Positions 34,915 to 43,643 of a DNA stretch of 62,587 nt are shown piece by piece. The stretch is from contig NZ_JADEWV010000008.1 of NCBI RefSeq assembly GCF_015207455.1, forward strand, positions 1-62,587, read 5' to 3'. The position numbers and the translations under genes were made by a program. The DNA is from Microcoleus sp. LEGE 07076. GTDB lineage: Bacteria > Cyanobacteriota > Cyanobacteriia > Cyanobacteriales > Microcoleaceae. How positions within the stretch are numbered: the stretch's first letter is position 1; every line of letters begins with the position of its first letter. A model generated the notes under the pieces. That model did not search any database. It was not told the DNA's origin and worked only from the letters and a program-made list of their open reading frames with translations.

Positions 34915-36129
34915 ATGGGCATCAACCAAACAAATCACCTGTTGCCAGTACCTTCTGGGCTTTTGCAAATTCCGGCTGTAGGGACTTCTGCTTCAACTTT
35001 TGTAGACTCCGGCACGCAGCCAATTTATTTTTCCCTCGTCATTCCCACCTACAACGAGTGCAAGAATGTCAAGAGTATTGTGCAACAACTGAGCAAATTG
35101 CTTGATGGCAGCATTCCCGGCAACTACGAATTAATTGTAGTCGATGACAACAGCCCCGATCGCACCTGGGAAGTTGCCCAATCCTTGACGGCCGAATATC
35201 CGCAATTGTGGGTGATGCGCCGGGAAGACGAACGGGGACTTTCCACCGCCGTAATTCGCGGGTGGCAAGCCTCTCGGGGCGAGGTTTTGGGCGTTATCGA
35301 CGCCGACTTGCAGCATCCCCCGGAGACACTGTTGCAGCTTTTAGCAGAAATTCAGCGGGGAGCCGATTTGGCCACCGCGAGCCGCCACGTTGCCGAGGGC
35401 GGAGTCAGCGACTGGAGCGTCGTCAGGCGATTTTTGTCACGGGGCGCTCAAACAGTCGGATTGGTGATCCTGCCGGGAGTGGTGGGGCGAGTTTCCGATC
35501 CGATGAGCGGCTATTTTATGGTGCGGCGCAGTTGCATTGCCGAGAAAACCATGAATCCTGCGGGTTACAAAATTTTGATTGAAGTGCTCGGGAGGGGAAA
35601 CATCCGCTGGATTGGAGAAGTTGGTTATGTGTTTCAGGAACGGCAAGAAGGCGAAAGCAAAGTTACTGGGAAACAGTATATTGAGTATTTGCTGCATTTG
35701 CTCATATTGCGGTTTGCCCGCTGGCCGATGGGTAAGTTTCTGCGCTTCGGCATTGTGGGTTTCAGTGGCGTGTTTGTGAATATGGCGGTTTTGTACCTGC
35801 TGCGGGAGATTTTAAAATTAGAGCTGACTCGCAGTCTAATTATTGCTGCTGAATTGGCAATTATTAGTAACTTTTTGTGGAATGATTTGTGGACTTTTGG
35901 GGACATTTCTAAACGGCAGCCAGGAAATAGCCAGCGCTTAAAACGCTTGTTGAAATTTAATACAATCTGCTTGATGGGTTTGATTTTGAATGTGCTGCTG
36001 GTTAATGTGATGTTTAATGTTTTTGGGATGAATCAGTATTTGGCTAATTTAATTGCGATCGCATCTGTAACTCTGTGGAATTTCTGGATCAATATGAAGT
36101 TGAGCTGGCGGGTGACGGAAGTTGATTAA
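34915..36129 (+). CDS. Family 2 glycosyltransferase fused to a GtrA membrane domain
   Basis: A dolichol/polyprenyl-phosphate mannose-synthase-type enzyme that moves a hexose from a nucleotide sugar to a polyprenyl phosphate. Residues about 38-275 are the GT2 domain (FSLVIPTYNECKNVKSIV; LIVVDDNSPDRTWEVA; GVIDADLQHPPE with the DxD). Residues about 278-395 are a four-helix GtrA domain (RFGIVGFSGVFVNMAVLYLL; SNFLWNDLWTFGD). It is followed on the same strand by two multi-pass membrane proteins that could use the lipid-linked sugar. Family layout is clear, sugar identity is not. Confidence 0.93.
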   Translation: MGINQTNHLLPVPSGLLQIPAVGTSASTFVDSGTQPIYFSLVIPTYNECKNVKSIVQQLSKLLDGSIPGNYELIVVDDNSPDRTWEVAQSLTAEYPQLWVMRREDERGLSTAVIRGWQASRGEVLGVIDADLQHPPETLLQLLAEIQRGADLATASRHVAEGGVSDWSVVRRFLSRGAQTVGLVILPGVVGRVSDPMSGYFMVRRSCIAEKTMNPAGYKILIEVLGRGNIRWIGEVGYVFQERQEGESKVTGKQYIEYLLHLLILRFARWPMGKFLRFGIVGFSGVFVNMAVLYLLREILKLELTRSLIIAAELAIISNFLWNDLWTFGDISKRQPGNSQRLKRLLKFNTICLMGLILNVLLVNVMFNVFGMNQYLANLIAIASVTLWNFWINMKLSWRVTEVD

Positions 36130-36284
36130 ACGCTGGAAATATCTGACAGTGAGAAGGGCAGACCGGGACAGAAAGAGAGCAAAATTAACGCTCGCTCTGG
36201 ATGTCAAGAGCGAGCCAAATACATTGAAACAGAAACATCAGCCTTGAAATAAAAATTTTCAACTCTTACAATCAAGCTAATTTT

Positions 36285-37547
36285 ATGCACCAAAGATTGT
36301 TTTCACTCTCAGCCACTACTTGGCGCTATATCACTAATCAATCATTACTTTTGCCTTTGGTGTTGCTGTTGCTATTAACCAATCTTTTATCTTGGTCTAT
36401 GGTTTTTGCTTTTATTTGTCCGTGGCTGGCGGCGGCCGCGATATATCTCTATTTAGGAACCATTAAAGATGCGGGCACTCCTATTTTTCAAAGCATCCAG
36501 GGACGAGTTTTAATGTCAGCTATGGATGGGTTGCGTCACATTCCAGTTTCACTTTGTTATATGGGTCTTTTTGCTCTACCTTTGGGTGCGGGCAGACTTT
36601 GGCAAATAGTCCGAAAGCACGATGTTTGGACTCGGAAACACACCGCTATTTTTGTCGGATTTTGTTGTGTATCGCTGACAGTGTTTTTCTTACCTAAAGT
36701 TTTATTTATTGCCCAAAGTGTATTGTTTCAAAAAGAATCTTTGTGGTTAAATCAATATGCACAGCGAATGCCTCTATTAAAAGGGGATTATCTGCTGGAT
36801 TTGGCTGTGGGTAATATTCAGTTACCTGGTGTTAACGGACAGCCAGTCGTTAGTATCGGTAAGTGGTGGTGGCCCATAACATTCGCTGCACTCGGAGTGG
36901 CAGGACTCATTTTTCTGAAGTCTGTGGATACATTTTACGATGTGCGACGACAAAAAGATGAAAATAATGTATTGCATTCGCGAAGCAATCAAAGACTTTT
37001 TTTGTTACTGTGGGGATTGATTTTTCTGGCTGTAGCTTACAATCCAGGGCGGTTTTTCGTGTTCGATCGATATTTAATTCCAGCACTGCCGCCCTTCATT
37101 TTGCTATTAGCATATGAAATGAACCGATTTAAGCTCAAAGGTGCAATGAGGTTGGCAACTTTTAGTTGTACGCTACTTTACATTTTCAGTGTGGTTTGCC
37201 TTCAGGACTATATGGGTTGGAACAGTGCAGCAACGGCTGCTCAAAATAAACTCATGACTGTATATGGTGTGAAGTCCGAATCAATTCGCGGTCTAGATAC
37301 TTTTAATGGATGGTACAATAGTGACAATTTCATGAGAATATACAAAACTAAGAAATGGCAGGATGCTAATTTGACAGGATTAGGGCCGTGGGTATTTGAT
37401 GATGAGTACATTGTGGCTAGCAAGCAGCCAAAGCCTGGATATGAGGAGTTCGATCGCATACCATATTTCTCTTGGCTGGGAATGCAACAACGAGAGATTG
37501 TAATTTACAAGCGCGGTAAAAATGAAAAGAAGGATATACTCTTTTGA
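36285..37547 (+). CDS. Multi-pass membrane protein resembling the C-terminal part of GT39-type transferases
   Basis: A 420-aa protein with about eight hydrophobic segments and a soluble C-terminal part (from about 320). It has the look of the second half of a GT-C protein (WWWPITFAALGVAGLIFL, then NPGRFFVFDRYLIPALPPFI, a pattern like the arginine-tyrosine-lipid motif of GT39) but lacks the first luminal loop with the acidic DE motif. It is therefore N-terminally short or works with a partner. The stop overlaps the start of the next gene by four bases (TTGA), so the two are translationally coupled. Confidence 0.75.
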   Translation: MHQRLFSLSATTWRYITNQSLLLPLVLLLLLTNLLSWSMVFAFICPWLAAAAIYLYLGTIKDAGTPIFQSIQGRVLMSAMDGLRHIPVSLCYMGLFALPLGAGRLWQIVRKHDVWTRKHTAIFVGFCCVSLTVFFLPKVLFIAQSVLFQKESLWLNQYAQRMPLLKGDYLLDLAVGNIQLPGVNGQPVVSIGKWWWPITFAALGVAGLIFLKSVDTFYDVRRQKDENNVLHSRSNQRLFLLLWGLIFLAVAYNPGRFFVFDRYLIPALPPFILLLAYEMNRFKLKGAMRLATFSCTLLYIFSVVCLQDYMGWNSAATAAQNKLMTVYGVKSESIRGLDTFNGWYNSDNFMRIYKTKKWQDANLTGLGPWVFDDEYIVASKQPKPGYEEFDRIPYFSWLGMQQREIVIYKRGKNEKKDILF

Positions 37548-39382
37548 GCCAGAACAAACAACTGTTGGTGCTATTGCTGTGGACGGCGATCGCCCTGATG
37601 CTGCGTTTTGCCAATTTGGACTCGAAACCGCTGTGGACGGACGAGTTTTCGACTCTGGTATTTAGTTTGGGGAACAGTTTTCGCGACGTGCCGATCGATC
37701 GCCCGATCGACCTTCCTACTCTGCTAAAGCCGCTACAATTCCGTGCCGGTGCTGGCATTGCAGATGTTCTAAACCATTTGCTGCTAGAAAGCAACCATCC
37801 ACCAGTGTATTTTATGCTAGCCCATTGGTGGATGCGACTGTTTGCACCGACTCAGGATAGTTTAGTGTGGATTGGGCGATCGCTCCCGGCATTATTGGGA
37901 GCGATTTCAGTTCCCGCTATCTACTTTTTAGGCAAATTTGCATTCAACTCTCGTTTAGTCGGTCAATGTGCGGCCGCCATGATGGCAGTTTCTCCCTACG
38001 GCATTTATCTCGCTCAAGAAGCCCGCCATTATACTTTAGGAATTTTATTAGTTATTGCCTCTCTTTTTTGCTTGACATTAGCTGCAAAAAAACTGGTACA
38101 ACGCGCTCCTATGCCTGTTTGGGCTGTACTGCTTTGGATAGTTGTTAACTGTTTGGGAATTGCTTCTCACTACTTTTTTGTTCTGACTTTGGGCGCGGAA
38201 ACCATAGCATTAATTGTTGTAATTTGGCAGGAATTCAATCAAAAGTTACCAGCTTCAAACGAGTCACACCCAAATATTTGGCAATCTCAAATTTTGTGGC
38301 GGCTGTTAGCAGTAGCAATCGGCACTGTAGCAGGCGGTTTAGTTTGGGTGCCGATATTTTTGTCAAATAAATACGGTAGCGAACTCACGAATTGGCTTGT
38401 CAGCGGCGATCGCACATTTGTAGATTTGATTAATCCGATTGTTCAAGCTTTAGCTGGATGGATTACTATCGTGTCGCTGCTGCCAGTGGAATCGCCAAAT
38501 TTGGCAGTAGTGGCTGGATCTGCGATCGGCATGACAATATTTTTGCTGTGGGCACTTCCCCTGCTGCCAAACGCTCTTAAGACTTCCTTAAAAACGCCAA
38601 AAACTCATTTAGGTACTGTGATTTTTGGCGGATTTGTACTAGGAGCAATTTTCCAATTTTTCAGCTTTGCATACATTCTAGGAATTGACCTAACTCGCGG
38701 CCCTCGGTACAATTTCGTATACTTTCCGGGCGCGATATTATTGTTAGGAGCAACCTTAGCAGTTATTTCTAACACACCTACAGTAAAAAGTCAATGGTTT
38801 AATTTGCCTGATGTAGAAATTGCTGGCAAAAAAGCAGTGGTGGTAATTTTAGTAATGGGTTTTCTTAGCGGTGTCACAGTAAATTCTAATCTCGGCTATC
38901 GCAAATATTACAAACCAGATTTTTTAGTTCCGACTATCCGCGAAGTGTCGAAAGTTCCCGTGTTAATTGCCACTACTCAAAAGACTCATGTAGAAATAGG
39001 AGAATTAATGGGGATAGGATTGGAATGGGAAAGAAGGAAGAAGGAAGAAGGAAGTTCGGCAACGGATTATTTAACGGATGTAACGGATGTAAGTCCGAGG
39101 GAAGAAGTCCGAGGGAAGAAGGAAGAAGTCCGAGGGAAGAAGGAAGAAGTTAAAGCCTTTGATTCTCCGCGGTTTCTTTTAGTTAAGCAGAGAAGGGATG
39201 CGCCGGAAATTGTGACGGGGATACTCGATCGGACACTCAGTCAATTAGAACGTCCGCTCGATTTGTGGTTGGTAAATTTTCGCACACCTGTCAACTTAGC
39301 AGAACAAAAATGTCAGATTGAGTCGCGCCAGCTTCCGGGTGTAGATGGGTATGAATATCAAATTTATCATTGCTCTAGTTAA
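37544..39382 (+). CDS. Glycosyltransferase family 39-type membrane protein
   Basis: A 612-aa GT-C transferase. The first extracytoplasmic loop has KPLWTDEFST with the D-E catalytic pair, followed by VLNHLLLESNHPPVYFMLAHWWM. About 11 hydrophobic segments reach residue 445; DLTRGPRYNFVYFPG is a later family signature. A soluble C-terminal domain follows, interrupted at about residues 485-540 by charged repeats (RRKKEEGSS..., VRGKKEEVRGKKEEV) encoded by GGAAGAAG...CCGAGGG units, which look like intergenic repeats that entered the gene in frame. Start is TTG at 37544, overlapping the previous stop. It probably uses the polyprenyl-linked sugar made by the GT2-GtrA gene. Confidence 0.88.
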   Translation: MSQNKQLLVLLLWTAIALMLRFANLDSKPLWTDEFSTLVFSLGNSFRDVPIDRPIDLPTLLKPLQFRAGAGIADVLNHLLLESNHPPVYFMLAHWWMRLFAPTQDSLVWIGRSLPALLGAISVPAIYFLGKFAFNSRLVGQCAAAMMAVSPYGIYLAQEARHYTLGILLVIASLFCLTLAAKKLVQRAPMPVWAVLLWIVVNCLGIASHYFFVLTLGAETIALIVVIWQEFNQKLPASNESHPNIWQSQILWRLLAVAIGTVAGGLVWVPIFLSNKYGSELTNWLVSGDRTFVDLINPIVQALAGWITIVSLLPVESPNLAVVAGSAIGMTIFLLWALPLLPNALKTSLKTPKTHLGTVIFGGFVLGAIFQFFSFAYILGIDLTRGPRYNFVYFPGAILLLGATLAVISNTPTVKSQWFNLPDVEIAGKKAVVVILVMGFLSGVTVNSNLGYRKYYKPDFLVPTIREVSKVPVLIATTQKTHVEIGELMGIGLEWERRKKEEGSSATDYLTDVTDVSPREEVRGKKEEVRGKKEEVKAFDSPRFLLVKQRRDAPEIVTGILDRTLSQLERPLDLWLVNFRTPVNLAEQKCQIESRQLPGVDGYEYQIYHCSS

Positions 39383-39420
39383 GCACGAACGGGATTTTTT
39401 ACGAAAATACTATTCGTAGT

Positions 39421-39529
39421 TATATCAAATCCGATAACATCGGAATGATTCAGATAGATATTCTCTCCCTCTGTGTACTCTGCGCCCTCTGTGGTTAAAA
39501 AATCATTCCGATGCAACCGGAAACGATAC
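39421..39529. repeat. MITE-like element, family B copy 2 (109 bp)
   Basis: It begins ATATCAAATCCGATAACATC and ends CAACCGGAAACGATAC, with CTCCCTCTGTGTACTCTGCG inside; it matches 11035-11140 over its length. It sits between the convergent GT39-type and DUF3318 stops. Confidence 0.75.
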
Positions 39530-39604
39530 GAACCCTCCGTTTCCGAGGCTTTGTTGGGGTTTCACTTCGTAAGTGCTCAACCTACGCTAGGAAGAAAGTA
39601 GTTT

Positions 39605-40210
39605 TCAATCTTTCCTGACACTATCCGGCACGCCCACCGCCGAAATACCCGATATCGCCCTTAAATTCTGACACCGAATCAACTCATTAAAATCCAAACT
39701 GCGCCCTTCAATTTGCGCCGCAGCTTCAATAGCAGACAGCAGATGTCCGGCAGCTTCCGCTTCGCTGTAACCGCGCCTGAGAGCGATTTTAATCGCCGTC
39801 TCGTCAGCATCTAACTCTACTTGCGAACTGCGGTTGTCGCGCCAAATTCGAGTCATCGCCAGTCCCGTCAAACCAGCGGCGATCGCAGTGCCGATCGCAT
39901 CTGGCTGCAACAACTCTACAACAGTCCCAACAATTCCCGCCAGAGCAGCACCTTGATAAATATCCAGCTTAAACCACTTGAAATTGCCCAAAAAACTCAC
40001 ATTCCGCAATATCAGTAAATCCCGCTGCGGCTTAGATAGCAGCCGCCACAAATCAAAATTAATATAAATCGGTCGAGCACTATTCCAAGGCAAAGGAAAA
40101 TCGCAATCAATCACCGTCGATTGTTGAGGCTTATTAATAATTTTACAATTCATGCGACCGGAAGCGGGCATCACATCTAACAGGCGGCGAATTTCAGGTT
40201 CGGGATTCAT
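39605..40210 (-). CDS. DUF3318 family protein
   Basis: A 201-aa cyanobacterial protein of unknown function (EIRRLLDVMPASGRMNCKI at the start, DLWRLLSKPQRDLLILR, and a hydrophobic helix pair YQGAALAGIVGTVVELL / AIGTAIAAGLTGLA around 95-130). The LDADETAIKIALRRGYSEAEAA helix with E-rich repeats closes the protein. I use the ATG at 40210; the frame also starts at 40222 (MTSIM), right at the end of a heptamer tract. Membrane-associated, role unknown. Confidence 0.85.
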   Translation of the reverse strand: MNPEPEIRRLLDVMPASGRMNCKIINKPQQSTVIDCDFPLPWNSARPIYINFDLWRLLSKPQRDLLILRNVSFLGNFKWFKLDIYQGAALAGIVGTVVELLQPDAIGTAIAAGLTGLAMTRIWRDNRSSQVELDADETAIKIALRRGYSEAEAAGHLLSAIEAAAQIEGRSLDFNELIRCQNLRAISGISAVGVPDSVRKD

Positions 40211-40222
40211 GATTGAAGTCAT

Positions 40223-40300
40223 TAGTTATTAGTTATTGGTTATTGGTTATTAGTTATTGGTTATTGGTCATTAGTCATTAGTCATTAGTCATTGGTCATC
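40223..40300. repeat. Heptamer tract upstream of the DUF3318 gene
   Basis: TTATTAG, TTATTGG and TCATTAG units, about eleven in a row, begin flush with the upstream start codon of the gene. On the sense strand the units are CTAATAA, CCAATAA and CTAATGA. Confidence 0.9.
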
Positions 40301-40587
40301 AGGAAAAGGGAATTGGTGCGACAAATCTCGTTTATTACTACTCGTTACCAGGCAGAGCCTGGTAATGCAGATCCGGAGGCTCTGCCTCCTTTTTCCCAGT
40401 CGAGGCAGAGCCTCTGAATATCGGTTCCAAGGCAGAGCATTGGAACCAGTTTACCAGTTAAATATTGGCAGGTTTACCCACCCCTACAAGCGGGAATTTA
40501 CTGTTGGGTGAGGGCGAGTTTTACCGAATTGTCAATAATTGATAAACATTGTGGTAAAACCCGCCCCTACAAGTCAATAGAAGATAA
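40301..40587. other. Intergenic region with AGGCAGAGCCT repeats
   Basis: It contains several copies of AGGCAGAGCCTGGTAA-type phrases (CCAGGCAGAGCCTGG, GGAGGCTCTGCCTCC, TCGAGGCAGAGCCTCTG at about 40350-40450), which pair with each other as inverted repeats. A related GCGAGGCAGAGCC...GAGCCTGGTAACG block lies at 3390-3450. No gene. Confidence 0.6.
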
Positions 40588-42162
40588 TTAAGGGCTTTTC
40601 TTGGGTTCAGATTTAGGAGATTCTTGAGATTTTGGAGCCACTTTTTCACCCTTCGGCGAAGGCTTCGGGCTGGCAATTGCTGGGGCAACTGACGGCTTGG
40701 AAGTCGCGGCGGGGGGTGCCAGCGGTTTCGGGGAAGCGGGGGCTGTTATCGGGGCAGCAGGGGCTGTCTTATCGCCTAAAATGCTAGCGTCTCCGGTGTC
40801 AAATAATCCGGCGATGCAGGCAATCATCATTGTTGCTAAGGTGCCGACAAATAATGCTTTCCAACCGAGTTCGGAAATGTCTTTGCGGCGGGAGGGAATT
40901 AGGGCGATCGTACCGCCGACAAATATACCGACGGAGGCTAAGTGGGCGAAGCCAGAAAGGGCGTAACTGACAATCAAAACTGTGCGATCGCTAATCAGTC
41001 CTTGTTTGGCCGCTTCTGCTAAGCTTTGATAGGGGGGAATTGCGGTTTCTAACAGCCGCCGTCCGATGATTACTGATGCTACCCAAGAATCCTCAATGGG
41101 AACTCCGGTTAACAAGGTTAGCGGGTAAAATAAGACTCCTTGGATATTTTGCAGGGTGACGTAACTAAAGATTGTGCCGATGGGAGCCGGCAACACGGCC
41201 AGCCAAGCGAAGAATTGATTGATTAAGGACACTAAGCCCAAGATTAAAATCAAAACAGCGGCAATTGCTACTGCCATTTTCACACCGTCCAATGCGCCAA
41301 TTATCGCTGCATCCAAAGGGCTGACTCGTTCGATGGGTTCTCCGCCCACAGTCTCTTGTTGACGGATTTCGCCGTCCGTTTCGGAAATTTCTTCGCCCAC
41401 AAACTCGCGGCCTTGAGGTTTCCGTTCTTCCTTGGGGATGCCGCCCATTGTCAGCGGTACTCCTGTTTCGGGTACTAAGATTTTGGAGAGGACAAAGCAA
41501 GCTGGAATGGCGATGATTGAGGCGGAAACTAAATGTCCTAAAATATTGGGAAATACAGGCTTGAGAAAACTGACGTAAATTGCTAAAGTTGATGAAGCAG
41601 CGGTTCCAAAACAGCAGGAGAGGATGGCACAAATTTCGGAACGAGTCATTTGTGGCAAGTAAGGCTTGACGACAATTGCTGCTTCTATTCCTACGAAAAT
41701 ATTGGCTGCGCCGCTGAGCGCTTCTGCGCCGCTCAACCGCATTGTCTTATAAAATAGTTTGGCAAAAACTTCGGTGATAATTTGAATCACGCCGATGTTG
41801 TAAAGTAAAGCCATGAGACCGGAAAAAAAGATGACTGTCGGTAAAGCTCGAAAGGCGAAAATATATCCTAAATTAACTGCCGGATCTTTACCCGGTACTG
41901 GTACAATATTGCTCCCGAATACAAACCTCGCTCCGGTGTCAGCAGCGGTGAATACTCCATCGAGCAAGCTAGTAAACCATTCTAGGGCGATGCGAGTTGG
42001 GGGAAACAGGAATACTAAAAATCCTAAGACTAATTGCAGGCCAATGCCCCAGATGATGACGCGCCAAGGTATATACTGAGCTTTGCGGTTTTCTGAGAAA
42101 ATCCAGGCGATCGCGCAGAGGCCAAAAATGCCCAGAAATGAGATAAGGTTGTAGATAGACAT
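40588..42162 (-). CDS. NupC/CNT family nucleoside transporter
   Basis: A concentrative nucleoside transporter that would import nucleosides with H+ or Na+. The 524-aa protein has the N-terminal helices, the gate domain FRALPTVIFFSGLMALLYNI, the CNT signature GAEALSGAANIFVGIEAAI and MTRSEICAILSCCFGTAASS, and the C-terminal transport half (VSYALSGFAHLASVGIFVGG). A charged loop of about 45 residues (EERKPQGREFVGEEISE) is inserted midway. After about residue 460 a Pro/Ala/Lys tail (PKPLAPPAATSKPSVAPAI) with no counterpart in bacterial CNTs extends the protein by about 60 residues. Confidence 0.93.
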   Translation of the reverse strand: MSIYNLISFLGIFGLCAIAWIFSENRKAQYIPWRVIIWGIGLQLVLGFLVFLFPPTRIALEWFTSLLDGVFTAADTGARFVFGSNIVPVPGKDPAVNLGYIFAFRALPTVIFFSGLMALLYNIGVIQIITEVFAKLFYKTMRLSGAEALSGAANIFVGIEAAIVVKPYLPQMTRSEICAILSCCFGTAASSTLAIYVSFLKPVFPNILGHLVSASIIAIPACFVLSKILVPETGVPLTMGGIPKEERKPQGREFVGEEISETDGEIRQQETVGGEPIERVSPLDAAIIGALDGVKMAVAIAAVLILILGLVSLINQFFAWLAVLPAPIGTIFSYVTLQNIQGVLFYPLTLLTGVPIEDSWVASVIIGRRLLETAIPPYQSLAEAAKQGLISDRTVLIVSYALSGFAHLASVGIFVGGTIALIPSRRKDISELGWKALFVGTLATMMIACIAGLFDTGDASILGDKTAPAAPITAPASPKPLAPPAATSKPSVAPAIASPKPSPKGEKVAPKSQESPKSEPKKSP

Positions 42163-42384
42163 AAGCCTAGTCCTTGAAATAACTGAGAATGCCGATCGGC
42201 GGTTTGCACCACATCAGTTATACTATTCATCGGACGGCAAGTGCCAAAAAAAATAATTGGCAGGTGAATTACGCATTCAACGGCGTATTTATGTCGTTGC
42301 TTATGTGATTGCGAGCGGAAGCGGCTCTCGATCGACCGTTGATTGGCCCTAATTACCAGCAGTTTAAATAAAAACACGCAACAC

Positions 42385-42675
42385 ATGGAAGCTTTTGCTC
42401 CACATCCTCCCGAATGGACTGCGACGGCGGTTCACGCTACTGAGTTTTGCTGTCCCAAGTGCGGTGCTAGCTGCACTGATGCCCACGAGGTCTGGATTAA
42501 TCGCCGATCGCCAGTATACAGCGAGTCCCACCGTCGCAAGTGGCAAGAATTTTACCGCTGTCAGTGCGACGGCGTGTGGTGGGCTTGGAGTAGCGATCGA
42601 CCTCCTTCGGAACTTGTGCGTCCCGACGATATCTCCAATGATATCTCCGATGAGGACGATGATGATGATTTTTAG
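42385..42675 (+). CDS. Small zinc-ribbon-like protein
   Basis: A 96-aa protein with FCCPKCGASC followed by a second pair CQCDGVWWAW, a Cys-4 pattern that suggests a zinc ribbon (residues about 20-60). The C-terminus is a run of acidic residues (DISDEDDDDDF). I chose the ATG at 42385; the in-frame ATG at 42343 would add residues without support. No family is recognised. It lies divergent to the NupC gene and is convergent with the 64-aa gene, with a shared hairpin between them. Confidence 0.7.
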   Translation: MEAFAPHPPEWTATAVHATEFCCPKCGASCTDAHEVWINRRSPVYSESHRRKWQEFYRCQCDGVWWAWSSDRPPSELVRPDDISNDISDEDDDDDF

Positions 42676-42705
42676 AACGAGTTTCGATTTTATTTGAAAT
42701 TAGGG

Positions 42706-42729
42706 TAAGGTGCGTCCGGGCGCACCTTA
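42706..42729. terminator. Hairpin between two convergent small genes
   Basis: TAAGGTGCG and CGCACCTTA pair around TCCGGG. It lies 31 bp after the plus-strand stop and 30 bp after the minus-strand stop, so it can serve both. Confidence 0.7.
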
Positions 42730-42758
42730 ACCTTACATTGGCGCGTGCAAGTTTTCAA

Positions 42759-42953
42759 TTAATACAGCACGTCGAGTATGCCTTTGACTACGCCTTCGAT
42801 GACTTTTTCAATTAAACTCAATTCATGTTCGCCGATCGACTCATCCAACAGCATTGACTTAATTCGCTGTCTGTCATCGCGAGTCAGTTCGCCGGAGGCA
42901 AATATCCGATCGACTATTTGTTCATTGAGAAATGGGAAAGCTTGAGTTTGCAT
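42759..42953 (-). CDS. Small conserved protein, 64 aa
   Basis: A 64-aa acidic helical protein (LNEQIVDRIFASGELTRDD, IKSMLLDESIGEHELSLIEK, VIEGVVKGILDVLY). The pattern of a short helical hairpin with regulatory size is common in cyanobacterial genomes. No family name can be given. The ATG at 42953 follows a GAGACCAGCC stretch without a strong ribosome binding site. Its 5' side faces the large repeat field. Confidence 0.65.
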   Translation of the reverse strand: MQTQAFPFLNEQIVDRIFASGELTRDDRQRIKSMLLDESIGEHELSLIEKVIEGVVKGILDVLY

Positions 42954-43263
42954 GGCTGGTCTCTAAAAGCATGAATATTTTGTTTTTAACTTTGTTAGAG
43001 GAGGCAGTTATGTTGTGGGTTTTTGCCGTCTCATCCAATCTGTGTTCCAATCCTAGGACTGTGCGGTCATTTTGTCAAGACACCGGCGATCTATAAAATA
43101 CAAAACCTGCACGGTATTTCCGACATTCTGGCGGCGGGTGCTTTGGGATGTCGATCCGACTCAAGGAGGCGCTTAGCTTCGCACCCCAGGAGCAAATCGC
43201 TGTGTCCACACGCTTTTTAAGTTTCTTGGCACTTTGGCGGAACATTACAGCTCAAAAAAAAAT

Positions 43264-43643
43264 CAAAACTACAATAGATTAGAATGGGGCAAACAGGGAA
43301 TTGGCAAAACAGGGAATTGGCAAAACAGGGAATTGGGAATTGGTAATGGGGAATTGGCAAAACAGCGAATTGGTAATGGGGAATTGGGAATTGGTAATGG
43401 GGAATTGGCAAAACAGCGAATTGGTAATGGGGCATGGGGAATTGTCAATAACTAATAACCAATAACCAATAACCAATAACCAATAACCAATAACCAATAA
43501 CCAATAACCAATAACCAATAACCAATAACCAATAACCAATAACTAATAACCAATAACCAATAACCAATAACCAATAACTAATAACCAATAACTAATAACC
43601 AATAACCAATAACTAATAACCAATAACCAATAACCAATAACCA
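43264..43643. repeat. Repeat field: GGGAATTGGCAAAACAG units, then 28 heptamers
   Basis: At about 43283-43440 units of GGGAATTGG, GGCAAAACAG and GGTAATGG alternate in higher-order blocks. At 43449-43643 about 28 copies of a 7-bp unit (AATAACC, with AATAACT and CTAATAA variants) run without interruption into the start codon of the large exoprotein gene at 43644. This is a long tandemly repeated repetitive (LTRR-type) array of the kind known in filamentous cyanobacteria. ORFs across it (43217-43539) are repeat translations. Confidence 0.95.

Noticed and set aside
43217-43539. Three ORFs (72-86 codons, both strands) of repeated NPIPHYQF/LVIGYWL-type peptides
   Set aside because: They are translations of the heptamer array and the GGGAATTGG units, with no ribosome binding site.
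43264-43643. CRISPR array
   Set aside because: Units are 7 to 10 bp without spacers, so this is a tandem repeat array, not CRISPR.
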